Positions 9,271-17,334 are shown, counted from the stretch's first letter. The stretch: 32,060 bases of DNA from Candidatus Hodarchaeota archaeon (GCA_016839625.1 JAEOTY010000113.1:1-32060); one strand, 5' to 3'. The notes: a model not told the origin generated them from the sequence alone. Made by a program: numbers and translations.

Positions 9271-9546
9271 TCATTCTGTCCGCTCAAGCGCATTCAAATA
9301 CCATACAATGTTCTGTCTGGTTCCATTTTTGGTTGGTACAACTTTATATAATATTTTACTGTCCATACGCATTTGAGTGAGTACAAATGGTATCCGGTCA
9401 GCACAATCTTGATTGAACATACTTACTCGTTCGATGATTTCAACTGTAGATGCTTCGCCCAGGTCTTTTAAAACAACAGTAATCCATTTTTCTGTACCAG
9501 AAACATCTTCCTCTGAGTACAAACTAATTATCACCCATGTGAACAT
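9271..9546 (-). CDS. Small winged-helix-like protein
   Basis: 91 residues, not assigned to a known family. The middle reads as a helix-turn-helix with wing: WITVVLKDLGEASTVEIIERV, a recognition-like helix around NQDCADRIPFVLTQMRMDS, then two strands ILYKVVPTK and NIVWYLN. This is the pattern of a single winged helix, as in small archaeal regulators or nucleic-acid binding modules. It is transcribed divergently from the GTPase/longin pair, across a 278 bp gap, and is convergent with the IPK fusion. It could regulate its divergent neighbours, but that is inference. The start ATG is followed in frame by a hydrophobic stretch FTWVIISLY, which may be part of the fold or mean that a later start is used. 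Confidence 0.6.
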   Translation of the reverse strand: MFTWVIISLYSEEDVSGTEKWITVVLKDLGEASTVEIIERVSMFNQDCADRIPFVLTQMRMDSKILYKVVPTKNGTRQNIVWYLNALERTE

Positions 9547-9824
9547 TTTGATACTATCTACACCCGCTTTTAAAAAGAATTTGATCTGGATTTCAACTCT
9601 GAAGAATAATAGTTAATCCTTTAGAATTTTGATCTCACAATTCGTTTATGAATAGATATTATTTCAGAATAGATAATCTCGGAATCTTTATTTAGTTACA
9701 TAATTAATTACTGTTGGATTATTTTCATCACTACAAGGAAAAGCTTTTGAAATAGTGTTATTTGTAAACGTTTAATCATCATAATCTTAGTGATCAAATA
9801 AACCCGAAAAATGGAGATAGTAGT
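9547..9824. other. Divergent intergenic region of the GTPase gene pair
   Basis: Very AT-rich gap of 278 bp between the winged-helix-like gene and the GTPase gene; it should hold both promoters. A 9-bp direct repeat GAATAGATA occurs at 9650-9658 and 9667-9675. No ORF or RNA gene was seen. Confidence 0.4.
9813..9818 (+). promoter_or_regulatory. Ribosome binding site that sets the TTG start of the small GTPase
   Basis: GGAGAT located 6 nt before the TTG at 9825. The nearby ATG at 9811 is in another frame, so the TTG start is the supported one. Confidence 0.6.
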
Positions 9825-10379
9825 TTGTCGCAGGAAATCAAACACATCTTGAAGATTTTACTACTTGGTGATGGCGCTGTTGGAAAGACCTCGTTGATCT
9901 TGCGCTTCATTGAAAATAAGTTCAAAGAAGATTATTCAATGAGCTTGGGAGTTGACTTTTTAACCAAAACTGTAAGGTTTGTTGATGATCAAAATATTAC
10001 TAGGAATGTAGCTTTGCAGGTTTGGGATATTGCTGGGCAAGCACGACAGGTTTCATACTCTCATCTTTATTTAAAGGGTGCACTTGGCGCTTTTTATGTA
10101 TTCGATCTCACACGGCGAGAAACGCTCCTTCAGATGCAAGAAAGATGGCAAGCACAAGTATTAAAAGTATCTCCAAGATCCTTATCGATTCTAATCGGCA
10201 ATAAAGCGGATTTACGAAATGAACGAGCTTTAACCCAAGATGAGATTTCTAGAATCTCGCAGGCTATGCACGCCATTGATTATATTGAAACATCAGCTAA
10301 AACTGGCCAGAATGTCGATGAAGCATTTCAGACGCTGACAACCAGCATTTTAAAAGTCAAAGCGAAGAAATTCTTATGA
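9825..10379 (+). CDS. Ras/Rab-like small GTPase
   Basis: 184 residues, a single Ras-superfamily G domain. G1 P-loop GDGAVGKTS (15-23); switch I YSMSLGVDF (38-45), with Ser at the position of the usual Thr35 of Ras; G3 WDIAGQ (67-72) keeping the catalytic Gln; G4 NKAD (126-129); G5 ETSAK (155-159). The sequence around switch I (LGVDFLTKTV) is closest to Rab-type GTPases. The C-terminus ends KVKAKKFL with no Cys, so there is no prenylation signal and membrane attachment would need a partner. The longin/roadblock gene starts 13 bp downstream; such proteins commonly act as GTPase regulators or scaffolds. Eukaryote-like GTPases of this kind are abundant in Asgard archaea. Initiation is at TTG. Confidence 0.95.
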   Translation: MSQEIKHILKILLLGDGAVGKTSLILRFIENKFKEDYSMSLGVDFLTKTVRFVDDQNITRNVALQVWDIAGQARQVSYSHLYLKGALGAFYVFDLTRRETLLQMQERWQAQVLKVSPRSLSILIGNKADLRNERALTQDEISRISQAMHAIDYIETSAKTGQNVDEAFQTLTTSILKVKAKKFL

Positions 10380-10392
10380 GGATTGGTGTAGA

Positions 10393-11166
10393 ATGTCGTT
10401 AGAACAGTTTAAAGCGATTAAAGCTTTTTTTATCTTTGAAAAAGAGACAGGAACCACATTATTTACACGATCTTTTGAAACTCAAGAACAAGAAACCAAA
10501 ACACCAGATGCACACCTAGTGGTGGCATTTTTAGCAGCGATTTTCTCTTTTGCAAAATCATCTTCATTAAGCGAACTTAGGGTTGTTGATATGACTGATT
10601 TACGATTCTCATTCATTGAAAGAGGTGGGTTAGTATTTGCTGCGCTAGCATCACCTCTCGTTAGCCCTTTGGATCTCCAGTTCAAATTAACCACCATAGG
10701 AAGTTTATTTTTAGAAGAATATGAATCTAAAATAAAGGAAATTCATTTTGTAGACACTGATGTTTTTGAATCGTTTGCAAATAAGGTTGATGAAGTTTTT
10801 ACTGGAGAAACTCGAGAAATGATGACAAGTTCAAAGAATGCAGCCCTTTTCTATCTAAAAAAATTAACCAAGGAGGACATTGGTGTGCGAGGAGCAATGA
10901 TTGTCTCTTTTACTGGAGATATCCTCATAGAATACAAAATGGACGTAAATCGTATGGCTGGCGCGATACGCATATTGAACGTTTCAACCTATATGAGGAA
11001 TCTAAGATATTTGGTTGTTTCTTCAGAAGCTACAAATTTAGTTGCCTATAAAATCAGTGAGGGACTCTTACTTTATGTTGATGGAGACCCCACATTTGGG
11101 TTAGAGAATCTTGTTGTGAAAGTCTCTGAAACTGTCAAACATGTAAAGGAAGTCATACCTCACTAA
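10393..11166 (+). CDS. Longin/roadblock-like two-domain protein, partner of the small GTPase
   Basis: 257 residues. The N-terminal half (about 8-135) follows the longin/roadblock pattern: AFFIFEKETGTTLFTRSF, then FLAAIFSFAKSS, LRVVDMTDLRFSFIE, LVFAALASPLVSPL, and a long helix ending EEYESKI. The C-terminal half (about 160-257) has a second roadblock/longin-like core: GAMIVSFTGDILIEYKM, RMAGAIRILN, LRYLVVSSEATNLVAYKI, GLLLYVDGD, and a final helix LENLVVKVSETVKHV. Longin and roadblock folds bind small GTPases in eukaryotes (MglB, Ragulator, TRAPP). The 13 bp gap to the GTPase gene points to a functional pair. The N-terminal pattern is also found fused to the two MFS transporters of this window. 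The fold call is from pattern reading only. Confidence 0.78.
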   Translation: MSLEQFKAIKAFFIFEKETGTTLFTRSFETQEQETKTPDAHLVVAFLAAIFSFAKSSSLSELRVVDMTDLRFSFIERGGLVFAALASPLVSPLDLQFKLTTIGSLFLEEYESKIKEIHFVDTDVFESFANKVDEVFTGETREMMTSSKNAALFYLKKLTKEDIGVRGAMIVSFTGDILIEYKMDVNRMAGAIRILNVSTYMRNLRYLVVSSEATNLVAYKISEGLLLYVDGDPTFGLENLVVKVSETVKHVKEVIPH

Positions 11167-11286
11167 ATAGCATTAATATTAACAAAAATAATTTTGATGT
11201 TTCAATGACAAAAGTATTCTGGAGAGCGAATAATACTGAGATTTATCACAAGACTCAGATTAATTTTATATTTTTTCTTTACTGCG

Positions 11287-11964
11287 GTGTTATTCATTTC
11301 AGTATTTATCCCCGAAGGTATACTTGTTTACCTCATGATGCAAGGTTTAGATTTTCTCCCCTGGCTTACGATTGCTTTGATTATGCCAATCACATATTTA
11401 ATTTCTAGTATATTGTTTGGGGTCGTGCATTCTCAAATTATCTGTAAAATGTATTTACCAAAAATAAGACCAGGAAAATTTTTTCATGGTTCTGATGAAG
11501 CGCTACTATTTGCAGTAGCCATTGTGTCTCCAGGAATTTTCAAAAGTATGTTGAAAGCTTTCAGTTTCATACCACATTTGCATTCGATGTTCTTAGGTAA
11601 AGCTCTTTCACTTTATGGAATGATGGTTGGTAAAAATGTTTATCTTTCTTCAGGCACAATGATCGATTCTCATTTGGTAAGTATTGGAGATAATTGCTTT
11701 ATTGGCTTACGTGCAATCATTTCAGCACATGCGACCGAAAATCGCTACCTAACGATCGCTCCTGTTAGGATTGGAAAGAATGTTACAATAGGAGGAAATA
11801 CAATCATTGCCCCAGGGGCAGAAATTGGAGATAACTCCATAATAGGAGCCAACTCCCTGGTTAAGAAGGGACAGAAGATTCCTCCAAATAAAATTTATGG
11901 GGGAACTCCAGCTCGCTTTATCAGTGACAAAACCCCTGAAAAACAACCAGAAAATTCTGATTAA
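11287..11964 (+). CDS. Membrane-anchored hexapeptide-repeat acyltransferase-like protein
   Basis: 225 residues from GTG 11287. Hydrophobic N-terminal segments (1-50) are followed by a linker and a left-handed beta-helix (about 105-215): VGKNVYLSSGTMID, IGDNCFIGLRAIISAH, IGKNVTIGGNTIIAPGA, IGDNSIIGANSLV, with the closing YGGTPARFI typical of acetyltransferases. The layout matches the protein at 892-1545. The frame stays open upstream to 11209, and the upstream residues (RFITRLRLILYFFFTAVLF) would complete the first membrane helix; the GTG at 11287 would cut into it. A GGAG at 11221-11224 precedes only ATA (11230, 11233) or CTG (11236) codons, so the true start may be non-standard. It follows the longin gene closely and may share its transcript. 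Confidence 0.78.
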   Translation: MLFISVFIPEGILVYLMMQGLDFLPWLTIALIMPITYLISSILFGVVHSQIICKMYLPKIRPGKFFHGSDEALLFAVAIVSPGIFKSMLKAFSFIPHLHSMFLGKALSLYGMMVGKNVYLSSGTMIDSHLVSIGDNCFIGLRAIISAHATENRYLTIAPVRIGKNVTIGGNTIIAPGAEIGDNSIIGANSLVKKGQKIPPNKIYGGTPARFISDKTPEKQPENSD

Positions 11965-12008
11965 ACTTCTTATTTCTTTGTTAATATTGAGAATAGAAGG
12001 AAAAAACT

Positions 12009-12476
12009 TTGTTAAGTTTTCAGCTGGCAAAAAATGGAGATCTCCCTCAAATCGAATCTATTATCCAAGAAGCATATGAACCTATTAGTGACATATTATC
12101 AAGGCCCCCAGGTGCACTTGATAAAACAGCAGAAAAAATATTTCAAGCTTTCAGTAATAACCAACTTTATACGTTATATAATGAAAAACATGGCCTCGTT
12201 GGAACCTTTTCTCTTGCGCTTACAGAGAGTGAAACTGTAAAAATGTTTCATTTTGCCATTAAACCCCAATTTCAAGAACAAGGAGCAGGAAGTTGGGTTG
12301 TTAAGGAAGTTATTAAGATGATCAAACAACAAATGCCTAATGTAAGTGGAATTGAGCTTGAGATTTACTCTAAGATTCCGAGTCATTTAAATTTCTATAA
12401 TAAATTTGGTTTTATTCAAATTGGAAGAAAAGAGATTCGAGGAGAGAAGATTTTAATTCTTAAAAAGCAATTATAA
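12009..12476 (+). CDS. GNAT-family N-acetyltransferase
   Basis: 155 residues, a single GNAT domain. The start is TTG 12009 with GAAGG 8 nt upstream; the family's first strand and helix (FQLAKNGDLPQIESIIQEAY) begin right after it. Strands LYTLYNEKHGLVGTFSLAL and VKMFHFAIKPQFQ lead into the acetyl-CoA loop QEQGAGSWVVKEVIK (motif A, Q/R-x-x-G-x-G/A). Motif B follows as IELEIYSKIPSHLNFYNKFGFIQIGR, with the usual FYxKxGF. The acceptor (amine, peptide or small molecule) cannot be told. The gap to the hexapeptide gene is 44 bp, so it may be part of that transcript. Confidence 0.85.
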   Translation: MLSFQLAKNGDLPQIESIIQEAYEPISDILSRPPGALDKTAEKIFQAFSNNQLYTLYNEKHGLVGTFSLALTESETVKMFHFAIKPQFQEQGAGSWVVKEVIKMIKQQMPNVSGIELEIYSKIPSHLNFYNKFGFIQIGRKEIRGEKILILKKQL

Positions 12477-12628
12477 ACCTTAAAACTAAAACTATCTTTT
12501 TCCAAATCTAGCTTAATTGAATTAAATAATTGGGCAATTTCAATAATTTTCCAAAATAAATGAACATTATTATACTCAGATTAAATGAGTCTTTTAAGGA
12601 TCAATAAACCAAACTAGAGTGATTTTCT

Positions 12629-13711
12629 ATGGAAATAAAAAAGTTAGAAAGTATTAAAACCCTCCAAAAAGAACTTTCCGAAATAATTGGAGTCAGTGGT
12701 TATGAAACACCAGTAGTAAAATTTATTCAAAGCCAATTAGAGAACTTAGAAGTAGATAAAATGTGGGTTGACCCCCTTGGGTCCCTTTTAGTGGTTATCG
12801 AAGGTCAAGAAGGGAAAAATCGGATCATGCTTGATGCTCATACAGATGAAATCGGATTTATGGTTAGTTATGTGGAACCCAAGGGAGGATTTCTTCGTTT
12901 TGTGCCAATAGGCGGATGGGATACACGAATTCTTCTAGGTCAGGCAGTTAAAATTCTTACGGATGATGGGAAGGAATATCATGGCATCATTGGCTCGAAA
13001 CCCCCTCATCTTACAACAGAAAGCGAGAGAAAAAGCGTTGTTAAGATAAGTGACATGTACATTGATACTGGAATGTCTAGTGATGAGGTACAGGCTTGTG
13101 GAATTAGTATTGGCTGCGTTGGTACCCTTTATGATCCTTTTATAGAATTTCCTGGAACTATGATCAGAGGAAAAGCATTTGATGATAGAACTGGCATTAA
13201 TGTATTATTACACACAATAAAGGAGTTTGCAGCTAATCCTCCTTCTGATACCCTCTTATTCAGTTTTTCTTCTCAAGAAGAAGTTGGCGGTCGTGGTGCA
13301 GCACCAGCTGCATTTAGTTTGGATCCTACGATGGCTTTGGCACTTGAAAATACTACCGCGGCAGATGTGCCCTCTGTTAAAGATTCAGAATGTCCTACGT
13401 ATATTGGTAAAGGGCCTGCTATTTCTATTGCTGATAGAAGTATGCTTGCTCATCCTTTGGTGAATCGCAGGCTAATAGAAAACGCAAAATATGAGAAAAT
13501 CCCTTACCACATGAAAAAACCCATTTTTGGTGGGACAAATGCAGGTAGAATTCATCAAACACGAGGAGGTATTCCATCTTCAGTGGTTTCGGTTCCATGT
13601 CGTTATATTCACTCTCCCACATCCCTTCTCTCTCTAGAAGATATTTTTTACACTATACGATTAATTTCAGCGTTTATTCATAATCCAGCAAGAGTAAGCA
13701 TCGCTTTTTAG
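12629..13711 (+). CDS. M42-family aminopeptidase (TET-like)
   Basis: 360 residues, the usual length for M42 glutamyl/tetrahedral aminopeptidases. Metal and catalytic residues are in place: His71-x-Asp73 in DAHTDEIGFM, Asp185 in KAFDDRTG, the catalytic pair Glu217-Glu218 in SSQEEVGGRGA, Glu240 in LALENT (Asp in many relatives), and His328 in RYIHSP. GGTNAGRIHQTRGGIPS carries Asn where most relatives have Asp. The family forms large cytosolic shells that trim peptides coming from the proteasome. No signal peptide. The HEAT/winged-helix gene starts 109 bp downstream, with a TATA-like TATAAATA at about 13751, so it may have its own promoter. Confidence 0.93.
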   Translation: MEIKKLESIKTLQKELSEIIGVSGYETPVVKFIQSQLENLEVDKMWVDPLGSLLVVIEGQEGKNRIMLDAHTDEIGFMVSYVEPKGGFLRFVPIGGWDTRILLGQAVKILTDDGKEYHGIIGSKPPHLTTESERKSVVKISDMYIDTGMSSDEVQACGISIGCVGTLYDPFIEFPGTMIRGKAFDDRTGINVLLHTIKEFAANPPSDTLLFSFSSQEEVGGRGAAPAAFSLDPTMALALENTTAADVPSVKDSECPTYIGKGPAISIADRSMLAHPLVNRRLIENAKYEKIPYHMKKPIFGGTNAGRIHQTRGGIPSSVVSVPCRYIHSPTSLLSLEDIFYTIRLISAFIHNPARVSIAF

Positions 13712-13820
13712 GAAATGATCCCTCTCCCTAAAGTCCTATTAATAGACGAGTATAAATACCCTTATATGTTGGTTTTTGAAGTAATGGCTAGATTAACACA
13801 TTTATCTGGGAGCAACCTGC

Positions 13821-16199
13821 ATGTCTAAGGATTCAGTGTTAGATGATCTCAAGAACCTTAAATCGAAGAATAATGACCTTAAATGGACTGCAATAAATCA
13901 TTTGAGTAAATATCTTCAATCTAATCCAACTGACTTTCGTTCTCGAATGATAATTAAATCACTAATGCCATTCACGAAGGATCCTGACGATAAAATTAGA
14001 GAAACCGTTTTAACAACCTTATTTAACACTATTTCGGAACCAGAATCATTAGAACCGCATATCTTTTCCGCATTATCAGATAAAAGCCCAGGAATACGCT
14101 CTCTAGCTCTTGAATGGCTTAGTAATCAAAAACATCGTGCTCTCAAGTCGCAAGCGATCAAAGCTTTGGAGGATCCTGGGGAGATCGTACGAAAAACTGC
14201 TTTAGAAATTGTAGTGGCACATCAAATTGAGGGAGTGGAACCACAATTACTGGGATTACTGAAGACTGAATCGGGCGGACTCCGTCGTAGAGTAATATAC
14301 GCTCTTGGAAAGCTAAAGACACCACAAGCTATTGGAACTCTTGTTGAAATAATGCGGAATCCTGACTATGATGATTGGACCCGAAATCAAGCTAGCTCTG
14401 CCCTAGATCACATGGGAGGACGAGAACTTGTCATACCATTCATTGAAAATCTTACTGACCCAAATGATTATGTTAGAGAGACAGCAGCAGCTTATCTAAA
14501 GAAAAATGAAGATGAAATCGTTTCAGTAGTTATGTCAAGTGGTAAGATTGATTTGATTGCGTTTCTTCAAAATGCAACAGACACTACAAAACAGGATTTT
14601 GCTCCTATTGTTGCCACTCTTACTAGTCGAATGTCTTTTGCAATAGAGGATTTACAATCAAGATTAATGAATAAAGATCAATTGAGTATCTCAGACCTTG
14701 CAGCGGACTTACAGTCCTCTGAGGTCGCTACAAAGATATTAACTGAGAAAATATTGTCTTTAAAGCTTTTTCCTTTAGATGAAGACACATTTATCACAGA
14801 AACAGGTCTGGAAAGGTTATTAACAACAATGTTGAGAGACAATCTCTCCATTCATATATCCACTCTTAAACAGGAAAATCCTTTCAAAAAAATACCCTCA
14901 GAAAACCTAGAGGAAATAATATCTTCAATCCCTATTAGCCAGCGAGTCAGCAAAGAACTTTTTTTGACCAAAGAAGTATATTCTAAGATTGCTAGCGATC
15001 TTGAAAATAAGGGACTTCTTAAACTACCAGAAATAGCAAATAATATCAATATATCTATTGATTTAATTAAAAATACATTGATTCCTGCTCTGAAACCTCA
15101 AGATGAAGGATGGTACAACTTTCAAAATGAGTATATAACTCGAAGATTCCTACAAATGGAAATTAATAAGCAGTTAAGCCAATATTACATTATTTCACTT
15201 GATAATTTTTTGAATCAAATAGGAAACCCAAAAATTGAACAGATGTTACTAAAGGAAATGATTGAAGAACAGTTTCAAGGAAAGTGGCTTGATGACATTA
15301 ATGTTTTTCTAGAATCATCAGAATTTCAAAAGCTTGAACGAGATTCATCAGGGATAGATGAATCACGAGTAAATCACCTACTTACACCTATTACCTTAGA
15401 TTTTCCACAGTTCTTACGAAGTTTACAAAAGATTCTAGATATCAAAACTTTTGAAACAAGTGATGGTCAGTTAATTTCTTTAGATCATCTACACCCTTTG
15501 CTTCAACAGAACATTATTGGGCAGGGCTTTCTTTCTATTCCTGAATTTCTAAAAAAATCAAAATTAGATAGATTTGCTGATTCAATTAAACCTGTTATTT
15601 TGAATTATATCACACAAGAATTCAGTGGAAGTACTACACCAGACATGAACTATTTCTTTACTGAAGATTTAATATCTAAGGTCGCTATGGAAGTTGAAGC
15701 TCAAACTCGTATCAATTTTAGCGTTTTGGCGTTCAAGTTAGATTTAGTCCCTGAAATCCTAGCAGTAATTGTTAAACAAGTACTATTTGTTAGAGGATTT
15801 ACCAATACAATTGGAGAGTTTATTACTGAAAAAGGCATTAATCAAGAAATCAAAGGAATTCTAGAATTCCGGCAAGAATTCACTCTCCAAGAGCTTCTAG
15901 AAATTCTTGAAATAGTAAAAGATAAGAAAAATGAAAAGATTGTCAGAGATTTAATTTCCGAAGATAGTGATTTATTAATCTCAGATGACAAAAACATCAT
16001 TATTACTCAGAAAGCCGCTCTCAATAAGGTCATTTATTATATACAACAACCAACTCAAAGAATGAAAGAGCTTGTCCCTTGGGAAGAAATCCGTCGGAAA
16101 ACAAACATTTCTAAAATCGATATCAGGATTATTTTAGATTCTTTGATTCAAAATAACCTCCTATCTGGAGCGATACAAGAACAGGGTTATCGACCATAG
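13821..16199 (+). CDS. HEAT-repeat protein with a tandem winged-helix (UFL1-like) array
   Basis: 792 residues. Residues 1-235 are helical HEAT/PBS-type repeats (for example DPDDKIRETVLTTL, SPGIRSLALEWL, DPNDYVRETAAAYL). From about 320 to 745 a short motif, an aromatic or aliphatic pair followed by Thr/Ser, recurs: FIT 324, FLT 381, YIT 438, FLE 496, LIS 551, FFT 612, FIT 667, IIT 727, an average spacing near 57 residues. Each is followed by two or three helices, as in tandem winged helices; the last is WEEIRRKTNISKIDIRIILDSLI (753-775). This recalls the winged-helix array of the UFM1 E3 ligase UFL1, which has been reported in Asgard genomes, but UFL1 carries its helical repeats at the other end. 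No cysteine-based E3 motif is seen. The XPF nuclease gene starts 29 bp downstream. Function unproven. Confidence 0.7.
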   Translation: MSKDSVLDDLKNLKSKNNDLKWTAINHLSKYLQSNPTDFRSRMIIKSLMPFTKDPDDKIRETVLTTLFNTISEPESLEPHIFSALSDKSPGIRSLALEWLSNQKHRALKSQAIKALEDPGEIVRKTALEIVVAHQIEGVEPQLLGLLKTESGGLRRRVIYALGKLKTPQAIGTLVEIMRNPDYDDWTRNQASSALDHMGGRELVIPFIENLTDPNDYVRETAAAYLKKNEDEIVSVVMSSGKIDLIAFLQNATDTTKQDFAPIVATLTSRMSFAIEDLQSRLMNKDQLSISDLAADLQSSEVATKILTEKILSLKLFPLDEDTFITETGLERLLTTMLRDNLSIHISTLKQENPFKKIPSENLEEIISSIPISQRVSKELFLTKEVYSKIASDLENKGLLKLPEIANNINISIDLIKNTLIPALKPQDEGWYNFQNEYITRRFLQMEINKQLSQYYIISLDNFLNQIGNPKIEQMLLKEMIEEQFQGKWLDDINVFLESSEFQKLERDSSGIDESRVNHLLTPITLDFPQFLRSLQKILDIKTFETSDGQLISLDHLHPLLQQNIIGQGFLSIPEFLKKSKLDRFADSIKPVILNYITQEFSGSTTPDMNYFFTEDLISKVAMEVEAQTRINFSVLAFKLDLVPEILAVIVKQVLFVRGFTNTIGEFITEKGINQEIKGILEFRQEFTLQELLEILEIVKDKKNEKIVRDLISEDSDLLISDDKNIIITQKAALNKVIYYIQQPTQRMKELVPWEEIRRKTNISKIDIRIILDSLIQNNLLSGAIQEQGYRP

Positions 16200-16228
16200 T
16201 TAAGAGTGAGTGTAGGAAACTAAAAACA

Positions 16229-16936
16229 ATGAGTCAATCCCTACGAATAATTGTAGACCACCGAGAACCTCAACAAATAAAAAAGCGATTATTAAAACTT
16301 GAAATGAGGGTTGAAGAACAACAATTGGACATCGCTGATTACATTGTTTCAGACCAAGTAGCTTGTGAGCGAAAAACAGGAACAGATTTAACTGCATCAT
16401 TGACGGATAATCGCTTATTTGAACAAATAGACCGATTAATCGAAACATATGAACAACCAATTCTTATATTGGAAGACTTTCCCTCAGCTTTTGATAGAAC
16501 CGAGTGGAAAAAAAGGAAGAAACACATCTACGGGGCGTTAACTTACATTTTTTTACGACGTCAAGTACCAATCGTTCCAACATCACGGATGAGTGAAACA
16601 GCCATCGTGCTTAATCGTATAGCATCATGGGTTCAGGAAGATCATGACGATCCAATTATTGCCCGAAAATCACCAAAAAGCAGAGATCCGAGAGATAATC
16701 AGCTTTTTTTTCTTCAAGGGCTCCATAAAACAGGTCAGAAGAAAGCAGGGATATTACTCGATGCATATAAATCACCAATAAATGTAATGAACGCAATTCT
16801 TGATTCAAAAGTACTTTATACAAAAACAGGAAATCCAAAGGGAATAGAAGGGCCATTAACCCAAATCGAGGGATTCGGACCAAAATACTTGATAGAAAAT
16901 CAGAAATTGCTGAAAATACAGAAGAAAAACTCCTAA
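16229..16936 (+). CDS. XPF/ERCC4-type structure-specific endonuclease
   Basis: 235 residues. The ERCC4 nuclease domain is at the N-terminus: IIVDHRE (7-13), LDIADYI (33-39) and ERKTGTD (47-53), giving the catalytic Asp, Glu, Arg and Lys residues of the XPF/Mus81/Hef family. Two helix-hairpin-helix elements follow (about 170-205 and 215-230, ending TQIEGFGPKYL). There is no helicase domain, so it corresponds to the short crenarchaeal-type XPF rather than Hef. The family cuts branched DNA such as 3' flaps and forks, as a dimer and usually with PCNA; no clear C-terminal PIP box is visible (end LLKIQKKNS). It follows the HEAT/winged-helix gene by 29 bp and is probably co-transcribed with it. Confidence 0.92.
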   Translation: MSQSLRIIVDHREPQQIKKRLLKLEMRVEEQQLDIADYIVSDQVACERKTGTDLTASLTDNRLFEQIDRLIETYEQPILILEDFPSAFDRTEWKKRKKHIYGALTYIFLRRQVPIVPTSRMSETAIVLNRIASWVQEDHDDPIIARKSPKSRDPRDNQLFFLQGLHKTGQKKAGILLDAYKSPINVMNAILDSKVLYTKTGNPKGIEGPLTQIEGFGPKYLIENQKLLKIQKKNS

Positions 16937-16950
16937 TGAAGATTCTCATT

Positions 16951-17229
16951 TCATTTTCGGTTACTTTTATCTTTTTGAAGATCTTTACCTTGTGAAGAAC
17001 CAGATAAAAAAGCAGCCCATAAACTAGAATCTATTAATTCACAAAGAATACAACCAGGAGGAGAAACTCTTCGGCAATAAACCAACCAAGTACAATCAAG
17101 CTCACAATAGGGATGTGGAGTAGAAGTAAGCCTCTCCTTCGCCTTCTGCAATTCATTTAACAAAAAGCTTCGTAAGGAGGGTTCACTTGAGGCAGAGTTC
17201 GTAGAATAAAGAAATTTGTCGGAACCCAT
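16951..17229 (-). CDS. Cys-rich small protein
   Basis: 92 residues, family not recognised. An amphipathic helix SLRSFLLNELQKAKERL (18-34) is followed by HPYCELDCTWLVYC and CILC: five Cys spaced C-x3-C-x5-C-x7-C-x2-C plus a His, which could bind zinc or an iron-sulfur cluster. The tail is charged (SQGKDLQKDKSNRK). It ends 15 bp from the end of the XPF gene, convergently, and starts 110 bp after panB on the same strand, so it may be read through from the CoA operon or use its own promoter; TATA-like stretches lie at 17280-17301. Confidence 0.55.
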   Translation of the reverse strand: MGSDKFLYSTNSASSEPSLRSFLLNELQKAKERLTSTPHPYCELDCTWLVYCRRVSPPGCILCELIDSSLWAAFLSGSSQGKDLQKDKSNRK

Positions 17230-17279
17230 TCCTACTCATTTCATATTACCACCCTGATCTCCTTATAAACACTTCTATG

Positions 17280-17294
17280 ATGCTTATAAAGCAT
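17280..17294. repeat. Short inverted repeat with TATA-like core
   Basis: ATGCTT-ATA-AAGCAT, a 6-bp perfect inverted repeat, followed by another TATA-like stretch. It lies between panB and the Cys-rich gene and could be the promoter or operator of the latter. Confidence 0.35.
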
Positions 17295-17312
17295 ATATAA
17301 GAGGGAGATACC

Positions 17313-17334
17313 CGAAAATGACGAAAATGACGAA
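17313..17334. repeat. Tandem 9-bp repeat after panB
   Basis: CGAAAATGA occurs twice in a row (17313-17321, 17322-17330), plus a partial third copy, just past the panB stop. Seen from the minus strand it is a T-rich element that could help end transcription of the CoA operon. Confidence 0.35.

Noticed and set aside
11205-11408. A 67-residue frame starting with an ATG, overlapping the start of the second hexapeptide gene
   Set aside because: Its sequence is not protein-like compared with the other frame, which continues the membrane helix of the hexapeptide protein. A frameshift joining the two was considered, but the hexapeptide frame is open upstream by itself.
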